A stretch of 10,894 nucleotides of DNA from Thiomicrospira sp. UBA5634 (GTDB lineage Bacteria > Pseudomonadota > Gammaproteobacteria > Thiomicrospirales > Thiomicrospiraceae), in NCBI GenBank assembly GCA_002421475.1, contig DIJW01000174.1, positions 2,046-12,939 on the forward strand. Direction: 5' to 3'. The translations under genes and the position numbers were made by a program. The notes below the pieces were generated by a model. The model had not been told where the DNA came from, did not search any database, and saw nothing but the letters and a program-made list of their open reading frames with translations. Shown here one piece after another: positions 1 to 6,870 of this stretch. How positions within the stretch are numbered: position 1 is the first letter of the stretch; every line of letters starts with the position of its first letter.

Positions 1-51
1 CAAGAACAAACGGCATCGGTTGCTGAAGCGTCCACAAAGGACGCGCAGTGA
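1..51 (+). CDS. 3' end of an unidentified upstream gene (partial)
   Basis: Frame 1 is open from the window edge to a TGA at 49-51 and gives 16 residues rich in Ala, Ser, Thr and Gln (QEQTASVAEASTKDAQ). The stop overlaps the GTG start of the next gene in a GTGA arrangement (48-51), a common layout for translationally coupled genes, so I treat it as a real C-terminus. The tail looks disordered and gives no clue to function. It could instead be a chance open stretch, because only 51 nt are visible. Confidence 0.5.
   Translation, partial: QEQTASVAEASTKDAQ
36..41 (+). promoter_or_regulatory. Ribosome binding site that decides a GTG start
   Basis: AAAGGA at 36-41 lies 6 nt before the GTG at 48. 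It supports GTG as the start of the Na/Pi cotransporter-family gene over the later in-frame ATG near 168, which would remove the N-terminal hydrophobic segment. Confidence 0.65.
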
Positions 52-1844
52 GTTTTGCCCGCCACGCGGTTTGGTTGCGAGCCGCACTGGTATTAGGCTT
101 GTGTTTTTTATGGGTTCCTTTTGTATCGGCACAATCACCGGTTGGTCAAACGCTAGACTGGTTTAATATGTCTTTGTGGTTGCTGGGCGGGTTAGCGCTG
201 TTTCTGTATGGCATGGAGCGCATGATTGAGGGTTTGCTGGCGGTGTCCGGCGAACGTTTAAAAGCGATCTTGAGCCGCTTAACCACCAACCGTCTTGCCG
301 GTGTTGCAACCGGAGCTTTGGTTACCGCAACCATTCAATCTTCCTCTGTCACCACCGTTCTGGTGGTAGGTTTTATTTCCGCCGGCTTATTAACGCTCAC
401 CCAGGGCATCAGTGTGATTATGGGCGCCAATCTTGGCACCACGATTACCGCCCAACTGATCGCGTTTAATCTCACCAGTGTGGCGATGTTGATGATTTCG
501 CTTGGGTTTGTTACGCAGTTTGTGGCAAAAACCAAACGGCTACATAGTTTAGGCACACTGGTGCTGGGTTTTGGTTTGCTGTTTTTCGGTATGGACGTTA
601 TGAGTACCGGGATGGCACCATTGCGTGATTACCCGCCTTTTATTGATTTGATGCGCCAGATGGAAAACCCGTTGTTTGGTATTTTGGTTGGTTTTGTTTT
701 TACCGCGTTAGTCCAGTCGTCATCCGCCACTATCGGCGTGGTGATTGTACTGGCAACCAATGGTTTTATAACGTTGCCGGCCGGTATCGCATTAGTTTTT
801 GGTGCGGATATCGGCACCTGCGTGACCGCGTTATTGGCGGCGATCGGTAAAGCGCGTGATGCGTTACGTGCGGCGTTTGCGCATGTCTTTTTTAATGTGT
901 TTGGCGTGCTGATTTGGTTACCGTTTATTCCGATTTTAGCCGATATCGCGATTTGGCTGAGTATGGGTGATGTCCACGCAAATCTAGCGTTGGTGACTCA
1001 AGATACGCCGCGTGAAATTGCCAACGCCAACACCTTTTTTAAATTAAGTTTATTGTTATTGTTTGTACCCTTATTACCAGGCCTGGTGTGGGCTGTTTAT
1101 AAACTGGTACCAATTTCGCAAGAGGAATTGTCACAGGCACAAAATAAACCCAAGTTTCTTGATCCGGTACAGTTGCACACACCCAGTGTTGCAATCGAGG
1201 CGGTGTATAAAGAGATTGAGCGTTTGGGTACGATGACGGTTTTATATTACCGGCATGCCCAGCAAGCGGTATTGGCCGGTGATATTGCTGCATTAGCGAA
1301 ACTTGAACATGACGGTAAAAGGCTTAATCAATTACATACCGAAATTTTGACTTATGTTGGCGGCTTAACTGTGCAAGCCATGTCGGAATCCGAAAATGCC
1401 AAATTAGTCAGTTTAATCGCGGTGTTGGATGTCTATGAAAATATGCTGGATGTGATTAAACAAGGTTTGATGGAAGTGGGTTATCAAATGATTGATAACA
1501 AAATAAAACCCAGCGCTACCATGAATGCGTTGTTTGAGAGTTTATCGCAAGAAATTGAAGCCACCTTAGCGAAAGGATTTGCTGCCGCCTATACCCCGAA
1601 CAGTCATTATTACGCCGACATTGTTGAGGCAAAAACCAAGGTCGATTTATTGATCTCGCAGGCTTTGGAGCACCAAGCCAAATCATTAAATAATACGGAA
1701 AAACGCATTTTAATTTTTAGGTTAGAAATGCAGTTGGCTGATGCATTTAAACGATTACATACCTTGGCCAAAAGAGCTGCACGGATTAGTGAGCGTGAAC
1801 ACGAGAAAAAGGTTGATAGTGCACCGATAAATTTGGTTTCCTAA
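48..1844 (+). CDS. Na+/phosphate cotransporter family protein with PhoU-like C-terminal domain
   Basis: This is an inner-membrane protein of the NptA/YjbB-like (PF02690) family, 598 residues, expected to move phosphate coupled to Na+. The sequence shows the duplicated core of the family: QSSS at residues 97-100 and again at 223-226, each followed by a hydrophobic helix, and the paired motifs GANLGTT (126-132) and GADIGTC (252-258). Hydrophobic segments fill about residues 42-350. Residues about 380-590 are charged and helical and resemble a PhoU-type regulatory domain. The first 28 residues look like a signal peptide or extra helix ending FVSA. The GTG start overlaps the stop of the upstream frame and has a good ribosome binding site. 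Family members can work in uptake or efflux; direction and true substrate cannot be read from sequence. Confidence 0.9.
   Translation: MSFARHAVWLRAALVLGLCFLWVPFVSAQSPVGQTLDWFNMSLWLLGGLALFLYGMERMIEGLLAVSGERLKAILSRLTTNRLAGVATGALVTATIQSSSVTTVLVVGFISAGLLTLTQGISVIMGANLGTTITAQLIAFNLTSVAMLMISLGFVTQFVAKTKRLHSLGTLVLGFGLLFFGMDVMSTGMAPLRDYPPFIDLMRQMENPLFGILVGFVFTALVQSSSATIGVVIVLATNGFITLPAGIALVFGADIGTCVTALLAAIGKARDALRAAFAHVFFNVFGVLIWLPFIPILADIAIWLSMGDVHANLALVTQDTPREIANANTFFKLSLLLLFVPLLPGLVWAVYKLVPISQEELSQAQNKPKFLDPVQLHTPSVAIEAVYKEIERLGTMTVLYYRHAQQAVLAGDIAALAKLEHDGKRLNQLHTEILTYVGGLTVQAMSESENAKLVSLIAVLDVYENMLDVIKQGLMEVGYQMIDNKIKPSATMNALFESLSQEIEATLAKGFAAAYTPNSHYYADIVEAKTKVDLLISQALEHQAKSLNNTEKRILIFRLEMQLADAFKRLHTLAKRAARISEREHEKKVDSAPINLVS
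1076..1087. repeat. ACCAGGCCTGGT palindrome, copy 1
   Basis: A perfect 12-bp palindrome inside the Na/Pi cotransporter-family gene, read as Pro-Gly-Leu-Val in phase CCA GGC CTG. It shares the 10-mer CAGGCCTGGT with four other sites in this window. Confidence 0.6.
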
Positions 1845-1926
1845 CCGGCTTTGTGCAATAAACGTGCAATTACGGCTTAAATCATGCGTAATGGGCGGGT
1901 TTCCAGATTTGTAGTGTGGGATTCGC

Positions 1927-1932
1927 TATAAT
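1927..1932 (+). promoter_or_regulatory. Putative -10 box for the PhnD-like/GGDEF-EAL operon
   Basis: A perfect TATAAT lies in the 123-nt gap (1845-1967), 35 nt before the ATG of the PhnD-like gene. No hexamer close to TTGACA sits 16-18 nt upstream and there is no TG extension, so a sigma70 promoter would need an activator. No Pho-box-like repeat and no convincing terminator were seen in this gap. Confidence 0.4.
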
Positions 1933-1967
1933 TGCGGTCTAAAACTTAATGGGATACATTTTCAATA

Positions 1968-2792
1968 ATGCGCCAGCTTGGCTTTATCGTTTTTATGTTA
2001 ATGATATTGTCGTCATCTCACAGTATGGCGCGTGATCATTTGGTGTTTACGCCCTTGCCGATGCAGGACGCACACCTGGTTGTAGAAAATAGCCAGCGTT
2101 TAGTCGCTTATCTGGAAGCGGTTTTATCTAAGCCGGTGCGCATTCGGTATGTTGCCGATTATGAACAGGTTGTTCAGCTATTTAAAGCCGGTGAAATTGA
2201 CATCGCCCATTTAGGCCCGTTAACTTACGTCGCACTTAAACAACAGTTTGCTGATGCTCAGCTGTTGGCGGCAGAGCGTGGTGTAGATGGCCTTGATTTT
2301 TATCAATGTTGGATTGTTGCGCCAATTGACGGAATAACCGAGTTAAAACACATTAAACAGCGTTTTGCCTTAACTCAACCCTTATCGACTTGTGGCCCAT
2401 ATAGTGTGGCACCGCTGTTAGACCAAGCAAAAATTAAGCTAATCAATCTCACCACCGCCTACCTGGGCACTCACGATAATGTGGCGTTATCTGTGTTAAG
2501 ACAAGAGTTTGAAGCCGGCGCATTAAGTGCGACTATTGCAGAAAAATATGTACCTTTAGGATTACGTGTATTGGCTAAAAGTGACAAGTTGCCGCTATTT
2601 CCGATTGTGGCAAATCGGCAAACATTAAGTGATGAACAGCGGTTGCTTATCCAGCATGGATTACTGAGTATTGTGGCCGATACAACGGCAAACTGGGGTT
2701 TAGGGCAGCAAGGTTTTATGCCGGTTGAAGATCAAGACTATGACATTATTCGACAATTAAAGGCGGCAACGCATGTCCACACAACGCCTTAG
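1968..2792 (+). CDS. PhnD-like periplasmic phosphate/phosphonate-binding protein
   Basis: This 274-residue secreted protein belongs to the PhnD-type substrate-binding family (PF12974-like). Residues 1-21 form a signal peptide ending SMA. The family pattern is visible: a first strand LVFTPLP (25-31) where such proteins often have a Pro-rich turn, GEIDIAHLGPLTYV at 75-88, and LSTCGPYSVAP at 139-149 in the position of the usual ligand-binding loop. Cys114 and Cys142 could form a periplasmic disulfide. The start has only a weak ribosome binding site, but the signal peptide fixes it well. No ABC permease or ATPase lies nearby. Instead the gene overlaps the downstream c-di-GMP enzyme gene by 20 nt, so the protein may deliver a ligand signal rather than feed a transporter. 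The ligand is unknown; related proteins bind phosphate, phosphite, phosphonates or unrelated small molecules. Confidence 0.85.
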   Translation: MRQLGFIVFMLMILSSSHSMARDHLVFTPLPMQDAHLVVENSQRLVAYLEAVLSKPVRIRYVADYEQVVQLFKAGEIDIAHLGPLTYVALKQQFADAQLLAAERGVDGLDFYQCWIVAPIDGITELKHIKQRFALTQPLSTCGPYSVAPLLDQAKIKLINLTTAYLGTHDNVALSVLRQEFEAGALSATIAEKYVPLGLRVLAKSDKLPLFPIVANRQTLSDEQRLLIQHGLLSIVADTTANWGLGQQGFMPVEDQDYDIIRQLKAATHVHTTP

Positions 2793-5475
2793 TATTTTTA
2801 TTTTATTGTTGCTGTTAAGTGTCTGGTTAACGGGTGTGTTGTATTTTAAACACCGGGTTGATGTAGAAAAAAACAACTATACCCAGCGCCAGATTACTGA
2901 CCTGAATATCGCTTGGACAGCGGTACAGCATCTACAACAAAAAGGCAAAGACGCCTATTTTCAAACCTATATTATGCGCAATGAAATTTTGCCGATTTTA
3001 TTACGTGCTCAAGATGAGGATCAGCGCCAACTTGCAAGGTTAGAGTTATACCGCAAGTTGTATCCTGTGTATCAAGAAATTGTGCCTCAAGGTGTGCATC
3101 AATTTCAATTTACCCTGCCAAACAATGTCAGCCTGTTACGGGTGCACAGCGTGCATCAGTTTGGTGATGATTTAACCAGTTTACGCACATCCTTTCGTTT
3201 AGCTAATGAAACCTTAAAACCGGTATTCGGCTTTGAGCTGGGCCGTGTTTTGCCCGGTTTTCGCAGTATTTATCCGATTGTGTACCAAGGCCGTCATTTG
3301 GGGGCGGTCGAGTTTAGTAATACTTTTGAAACCCTTCGTAAAGACATTGCATTTTTAGACAATTCACGCGAATACGCGTTGGTGTTGCATCCGCGTGTGC
3401 AAGAGGCCTTATTTAGTGATTTTAAACATTATTATGGAGCCAGTGCGTTTAATGCCGACTGGTTGGAAGAAGATCCATTACGCGAGTTACCAAATGCCTC
3501 GCCGCCTTTAAGTGATTATGCAAAAAAAGTTGGCATCAAGTTACGCGACAATCCCGAAGTAAAAAGTAATATGGCCAAAAATCAAAGTTTTGCCACCACT
3601 TTATTGCTTGACGGCAGTACACAAGTGGCAACCTTTTTAGCCATCAACGATATCGAAAATCAAACAGCTGCTTTTCTGATTGCATTATCCCCCGCCCCTC
3701 TATTAGACGGTTTGCAGCGAGATCTGGTTAACAATGTATCGGTTACAACCATTTTAATCGTATTGTTAGGCTGGACGCTTTTTGCGGTATTGCGTCATCG
3801 TGAAGAGTTGAGAATTTCTGCTACTGCGTTTAACGTGCAGGAAGGCATTACGATTACTGACCCGAATGGCAAAATTATGCGAGTTAACCAAGCGTTTACG
3901 CGTTTAACCGGCTACCAATCACATGAAGTGATCGGTAAAACCCCGGCCATTTTAAGTTCAGGACGCCAAGACAAATTGTTTTATCAAGCCATGTGGCAAA
4001 GCCTAAAGAAAAACGGCAGCTGGCAAGGCGAAATTTGGAATCGACGTAAAGACGGTGAAGTGTATGCTGAATGGCTGACAATTACCGCCGTATACGACCA
4101 TAAAGGCAGGGTTACACATTATGTTGGTGCTTTCTTAGATATTACCCAGCGTAAACAAGATGAAGAGCAAATCCGCAAACTGGCGTTTTACGATCCGCTA
4201 ACCGGTTTACCGAATCGACGTCTGTTGATGGAACGTTTGGAACATGCGTTTGCAACCAGTTCGCGTACTCGTCGACATGGCGCAGTATTATTTATCGACT
4301 TAGATAATTTTAAAAGTCTCAACGACACCAAAGGGCATGACATGGGTGACCAATTATTGCTTGAGGTCGCGCATCGCTTAAAAAGCAGTACACGCGAATC
4401 AGACAGTGTGGTGCGTTTAGGCGGGGATGAGTTTGTGGTGTTGTTTGAAGGCTTGCATGCCGATTTGGAAAAGGCGTCGATTGAAGTTGAGTATTTAGCT
4501 GAAGACATACGTGCGGCTTTAAATCAGCCGTATGTATTTGAGGATTATGAACATTATTCGAGCCCAAGTATCGGTATAGCGTTATTCCTTGATCACAATA
4601 CCCCGCTCGATGAGCTGATGAAAAATGCCGACAGTGCGATGTATCAGGCAAAAAATGCCGGACGTAATACGATTCGATTATTTGATCCGAAAATGCAACT
4701 CGCATTGGAACAACGTTTAGCGTTGGAAGAAGATTTACGTTATGCCATTACACATGACCAAATGGAGTTGTATTACCAGCCGCAACTGAATGATCAAAAT
4801 CAAGTGATTGGTGCAGAGGCGTTGATTCGTTGGCATCATCCGGTGCGAGGATTAGTATCCCCGGCGGAGTTTATTCCGATTGCCGAAGAAAGCGGCCTGA
4901 TTATTGATATTGGTGGTTGGGTGCTTGAACAAGCCTGTAAACGCTTACGTGAATGGCAGAAAATAAGCCGTTTGAGCCATTTAACGCTCGCCGCCAATAT
5001 TAGTGCCCGCCAATTAAGGCAGAAAGAGTTTGTTGAAAAAGTGCAGCATTGTCTGACGCATTATGACATTCAGCCGGGGCAGTTAAAGTTAGAAATCACC
5101 GAAAGTATGGTACTGGAAGATCTGGAAGATACCATTGATAAAATGCAACGTCTTAAAAAGTTGGGAGTGTTGTTTTCAATGGATGATTTTGGCACTGGTT
5201 ATTCATCGTTGGCGAGCATTAAAAGGCTGCCTTTGGATCAGTTAAAAATTGATCAGAGTTTTATTCGTGATATTACCGGCGAAGACAGCAATGTGGTGTT
5301 AACCCACACCATTATTGCGATGAGTCAGGCTTTAGGCCTACATGTGTTGGCTGAAGGGGTGGAAGATGAAGCACAGCGCGATATTTTGCGTTCTTTGGGT
5401 TGTTATGATTATCAGGGTTATTATTTTTCGCGGCCATTAACCTATACTGACTTTGAATCCTTTGTACAAAAATAA
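2773..5475 (+). CDS. Membrane sensor diguanylate cyclase/phosphodiesterase (Cache-PAS-GGDEF-EAL)
   Basis: This 900-residue inner-membrane enzyme should make and/or break cyclic di-GMP. In order it has helix TM1 (about 7-25), a periplasmic region (26-320) resembling a double Cache (dCache_3) sensor, helix TM2 (322-340), PAS with PAC (347-463), GGDEF (468-636) and EAL (655-895). GGDEF is intact at 550-554 with Asp474 in the DPLTGLPNR motif, and an RxxD inhibitory site (RESD, 541-544) lies five residues before it. The EAL domain keeps E682 (EAL motif), N742, E774, D804-D805 (DDFGTGYSSL), K825, E861 and E864, so both activities look possible. The ATG overlaps the end of the PhnD-like gene by 20 nt, with AAAGG at 2759-2763 as ribosome binding site. 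The pairing suggests the periplasmic binding protein informs the Cache domain, which is inference. Net activity cannot be predicted. Confidence 0.95.
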   Translation: MSTQRLSIFILLLLLSVWLTGVLYFKHRVDVEKNNYTQRQITDLNIAWTAVQHLQQKGKDAYFQTYIMRNEILPILLRAQDEDQRQLARLELYRKLYPVYQEIVPQGVHQFQFTLPNNVSLLRVHSVHQFGDDLTSLRTSFRLANETLKPVFGFELGRVLPGFRSIYPIVYQGRHLGAVEFSNTFETLRKDIAFLDNSREYALVLHPRVQEALFSDFKHYYGASAFNADWLEEDPLRELPNASPPLSDYAKKVGIKLRDNPEVKSNMAKNQSFATTLLLDGSTQVATFLAINDIENQTAAFLIALSPAPLLDGLQRDLVNNVSVTTILIVLLGWTLFAVLRHREELRISATAFNVQEGITITDPNGKIMRVNQAFTRLTGYQSHEVIGKTPAILSSGRQDKLFYQAMWQSLKKNGSWQGEIWNRRKDGEVYAEWLTITAVYDHKGRVTHYVGAFLDITQRKQDEEQIRKLAFYDPLTGLPNRRLLMERLEHAFATSSRTRRHGAVLFIDLDNFKSLNDTKGHDMGDQLLLEVAHRLKSSTRESDSVVRLGGDEFVVLFEGLHADLEKASIEVEYLAEDIRAALNQPYVFEDYEHYSSPSIGIALFLDHNTPLDELMKNADSAMYQAKNAGRNTIRLFDPKMQLALEQRLALEEDLRYAITHDQMELYYQPQLNDQNQVIGAEALIRWHHPVRGLVSPAEFIPIAEESGLIIDIGGWVLEQACKRLREWQKISRLSHLTLAANISARQLRQKEFVEKVQHCLTHYDIQPGQLKLEITESMVLEDLEDTIDKMQRLKKLGVLFSMDDFGTGYSSLASIKRLPLDQLKIDQSFIRDITGEDSNVVLTHTIIAMSQALGLHVLAEGVEDEAQRDILRSLGCYDYQGYYFSRPLTYTDFESFVQK

Positions 5476-5511
5476 ATTCTAACCGACTGATTTTCTGCCC
5501 TTTTTTAAGGA

Positions 5512-5544
5512 CTGTCATCTGGCTGTTATCTCTCTGTCATTTTG
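5512..5544 (+). promoter_or_regulatory. Pho box: three tandem PhoB-type repeats
   Basis: Three heptamers recur at exactly 11-nt steps: CTGTCAT (5512-5518), CTGTTAT (5523-5529) and CTGTCAT (5534-5540), each followed by a 4-nt spacer (CTGG, CTCT, TTTG). The E. coli Pho box is built from CTGTCAT-like heptamers with 4-nt AT-rich spacers in 11-bp units, so the match is close. The spacers here are less AT-rich than usual. A degenerate GTTTCAT at 5544-5550 could be a further weak half-unit. The box lies about 100 nt upstream of the porin start, on the coding strand, and predicts induction under phosphate limitation through PhoB. Confidence 0.75.
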
Positions 5545-5555
5545 TTTCATCAAAC

Positions 5556-5561
5556 TTTAAT
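5556..5561 (+). promoter_or_regulatory. Putative -10 box of the porin promoter
   Basis: TTTAAT (5 of 6 to TATAAT) lies 15 nt after the last Pho-box heptamer. In the E. coli phoA and pstS promoters, as I recall them, this spacing is about 10 nt, so the assignment is tentative. No standard -35 hexamer is visible, as expected if PhoB replaces it. Confidence 0.35.
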
Positions 5562-5566
5562 CAAGC

Positions 5567-5578
5567 ACCAGGCCTGGT
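5567..5578. repeat. ACCAGGCCTGGT palindrome, copy 2 (intergenic)
   Basis: An identical 12-bp palindrome in the porin leader, 6 nt after the putative -10 and just before the leader hairpin. It lies around the expected transcription start, so it could also be an operator. Confidence 0.6.
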
Positions 5579-5583
5579 TGCGT

Positions 5584-5618
5584 AAAGTTATCGCGTGTTT
5601 AACAACGCGTTTAACTTT
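5584..5618 (+). promoter_or_regulatory. Stem-loop in the porin mRNA leader
   Basis: AAAGTTA (5584-5590) pairs with TAACTTT (5612-5618), and CGCGT (5592-5596) pairs with ACGCG (5605-5609). This leaves a small 1x2 internal loop and an 8-nt terminal loop, for 12 base pairs in total. The hairpin ends 9 nt before the ribosome binding site AAGGA (5628-5632), so it should leave translation free. It has no U-tract of terminator type. A role in mRNA stability, as known for the ompA leader, is possible but inferred. Confidence 0.5.
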
Positions 5619-5639
5619 TAATTGATTAAGGAAATACAG

Positions 5640-6665
5640 ATGAAAAAGAATATTCTAGCTTTAGCCGTCGCAACGGCAATGACAGCGCCAATCGTTATGG
5701 CTGAAGAAGTAAAAGTCGATGCGCCTAAAGTTTACGGACAAATTAACGTAGCAATCAGCAGCGTCACTGACTTAGGTATGAAAACCTATGACCGCGATTC
5801 ACGTTTAGGCGTTAAAGGTTCACAAGATTTGGGTAACGGTTTAAAAGGCGTTTACCAAATGGAATTTGGTACTAAGGTTGGTGATGCATTAGGTACTATT
5901 TCAGGCCGTAATGCGGTGGTGGGTTTAGCCGGTAGTTTTGGTACCGTGTTAGTGGGTCGTCATGACACGCCATTTAAAATGTCACAGCCAAAAGACTTGT
6001 TTGGTGATGCAACCAACGGCGATATGGGTAAGGATGCGATGGCTGGTAATCTAGGTCGTGGCGCTGCAGGTGAAGATCGCGTAGATAACATGTTGGCGTA
6101 TATGTCACCGGAGTTTGGCGGCGTTAAGTTAATTGTTGCCGGTGTAAGCAACTTGGCATTGAATGACGGTACTACTCCAGAAAATGAAGCAGAAACAGAA
6201 GACTCATTAACCAACGCAATTTCTACTTCGATTACCTATGGTTCTACTAAAAAAGGTATTTATGCAGCGGTTGCTTATAACACCTTTGCAGCAGAAACCA
6301 ATGCCAATCAAAAAGCCTATACTGAAATGCGCGTTTCAGCACAGTATGCTGAAGCTGGTTTGATTGCTAACGTGGTATATCAAACGTTTGATGATGGCGC
6401 ATCAACTGATGGCGCATCTGAAGGTTCAAACATCCAAATTGGTGTGGCTTATAAAATGGGCAATTTAATGCCTAAATTGAAGTACTCAATGGTTGACCGT
6501 GCAAGTGATTTGTTAGAAGACGGTACAACAATGGCATTCGGTGTTGATTATTCAATCGGCAAAAAAACCACTGCTTATGTTGAATACGTAAGTGCAGACA
6601 AAAACATGATGGGTAATGCAGACGGTTTAACAGACGTTTCTGTTGGTATCGTTCACAAGTTCTAA
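5640..6665 (+). CDS. Outer-membrane porin (16-strand general porin type), likely phosphate-regulated
   Basis: This 341-residue outer-membrane beta-barrel protein would form a trimeric diffusion pore. I choose ATG 5640, not the upstream in-frame TTG at 5622, because AAGGA at 5628-5632 is 7 nt before it and the product then starts with a textbook signal peptide (MKKN..., cleavage after VMA, residue 21). The mature protein opens with VYGQINVAI, followed by SRLGVKGSQDLGNGLKGVYQ, then AVVGLAGSFGTVLVGRHDTPF, all hallmarks of the Gram-negative porin (Porin_4/Porin_1) family. It ends in HKF, with the terminal Phe recognised by the BAM machinery. It is monocistronic, preceded by a Pho box and followed by a strong terminator. 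Regulation suggests a PhoE/OprP-like job in phosphate supply, although the sequence resembles general porins rather than OprP. Pore selectivity cannot be read. Confidence 0.92.
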   Translation: MKKNILALAVATAMTAPIVMAEEVKVDAPKVYGQINVAISSVTDLGMKTYDRDSRLGVKGSQDLGNGLKGVYQMEFGTKVGDALGTISGRNAVVGLAGSFGTVLVGRHDTPFKMSQPKDLFGDATNGDMGKDAMAGNLGRGAAGEDRVDNMLAYMSPEFGGVKLIVAGVSNLALNDGTTPENEAETEDSLTNAISTSITYGSTKKGIYAAVAYNTFAAETNANQKAYTEMRVSAQYAEAGLIANVVYQTFDDGASTDGASEGSNIQIGVAYKMGNLMPKLKYSMVDRASDLLEDGTTMAFGVDYSIGKKTTAYVEYVSADKNMMGNADGLTDVSVGIVHKF

Positions 6666-6714
6666 TTGAACTTGGCTGTTAACCTGATTAGTTAGTTTTG
6701 GTATCTTGTGATAC

Positions 6715-6738
6715 AAACCCCGCAATGCGGGGTTTTTT
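6715..6738 (+). terminator. Intrinsic terminator of the porin gene
   Basis: AAACCCCGC (6715-6723) pairs perfectly with GCGGGGTTT (6727-6735) around an AAT loop, and six T residues (6733-6738) close it. It lies 50 nt after the porin stop. The opposite strand has the matching GC stem followed by a short, broken T run, so it may also stop argH read-through weakly. Confidence 0.92.
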
Positions 6739-6784
6739 CGTTTTGGGCTACACCACCGCCTGGTACAGGCTTAACAAACACCAC

Positions 6785-6859
6785 GTCATCCTGAGCGCAG
6801 CGAAGGATCTCCAGCCCGTCAGGCTATCGTTGAAGATCCTTCGTTGCGCTCAGGATGAC
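6785..6859. repeat. Long palindromic repeat (REP/MITE-like), 26-bp arms
   Basis: The left arm 6785-6810 begins GTCATCCTGAGCG and the right arm 6834-6859 ends CGCTCAGGATGAC. The arms are reverse complements over 26 bp with a single difference (G6800 faces T6844, which pair as G-U in RNA). The 23-nt centre (6811-6833) has its own small hairpin, AGCC/GGCT. It lies between the convergent porin and argH genes, 11 nt from the argH stop. No T-tract follows on either strand, so it is not a typical intrinsic terminator. Palindromes starting GTCATCCTGAGCG recur in intergenic DNA of many bacterial genomes, from memory, so this is probably one copy of a dispersed repeat. Confidence 0.85.
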
Positions 6860-6870
6860 AAAATAGAAAT

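Noticed and set aside
1847..1878. Repeated words CGGCTT and GTGCAAT in the gap before the PhnD-like gene
   Set aside because: The units are short, unequally spaced and match no operator I know; probably chance.
4319..4705. Open minus-strand frame of 128 codons (and a neighbouring one at 4188-4508) opposite the GGDEF region
   Set aside because: They lie wholly antisense to a well-conserved catalytic domain, show no domain or signal, and have no convincing ribosome binding site.
5499..5510. CCTT-TTTT-AAGG as a terminator for the GGDEF-EAL gene
   Set aside because: The stem is only four base pairs, with no G+C-rich core and no T-tract after it.
5622..5639. In-frame TTG start adding six residues to the porin
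   Set aside because: It places charged residues before the signal peptide and overlaps the ribosome binding site AAGGA that serves ATG 5640.
6785..6859. Palindrome as intrinsic terminator for argH
   Set aside because: No T-run follows the hairpin on either strand, so the repeat-element reading is better, although it may still block read-through.
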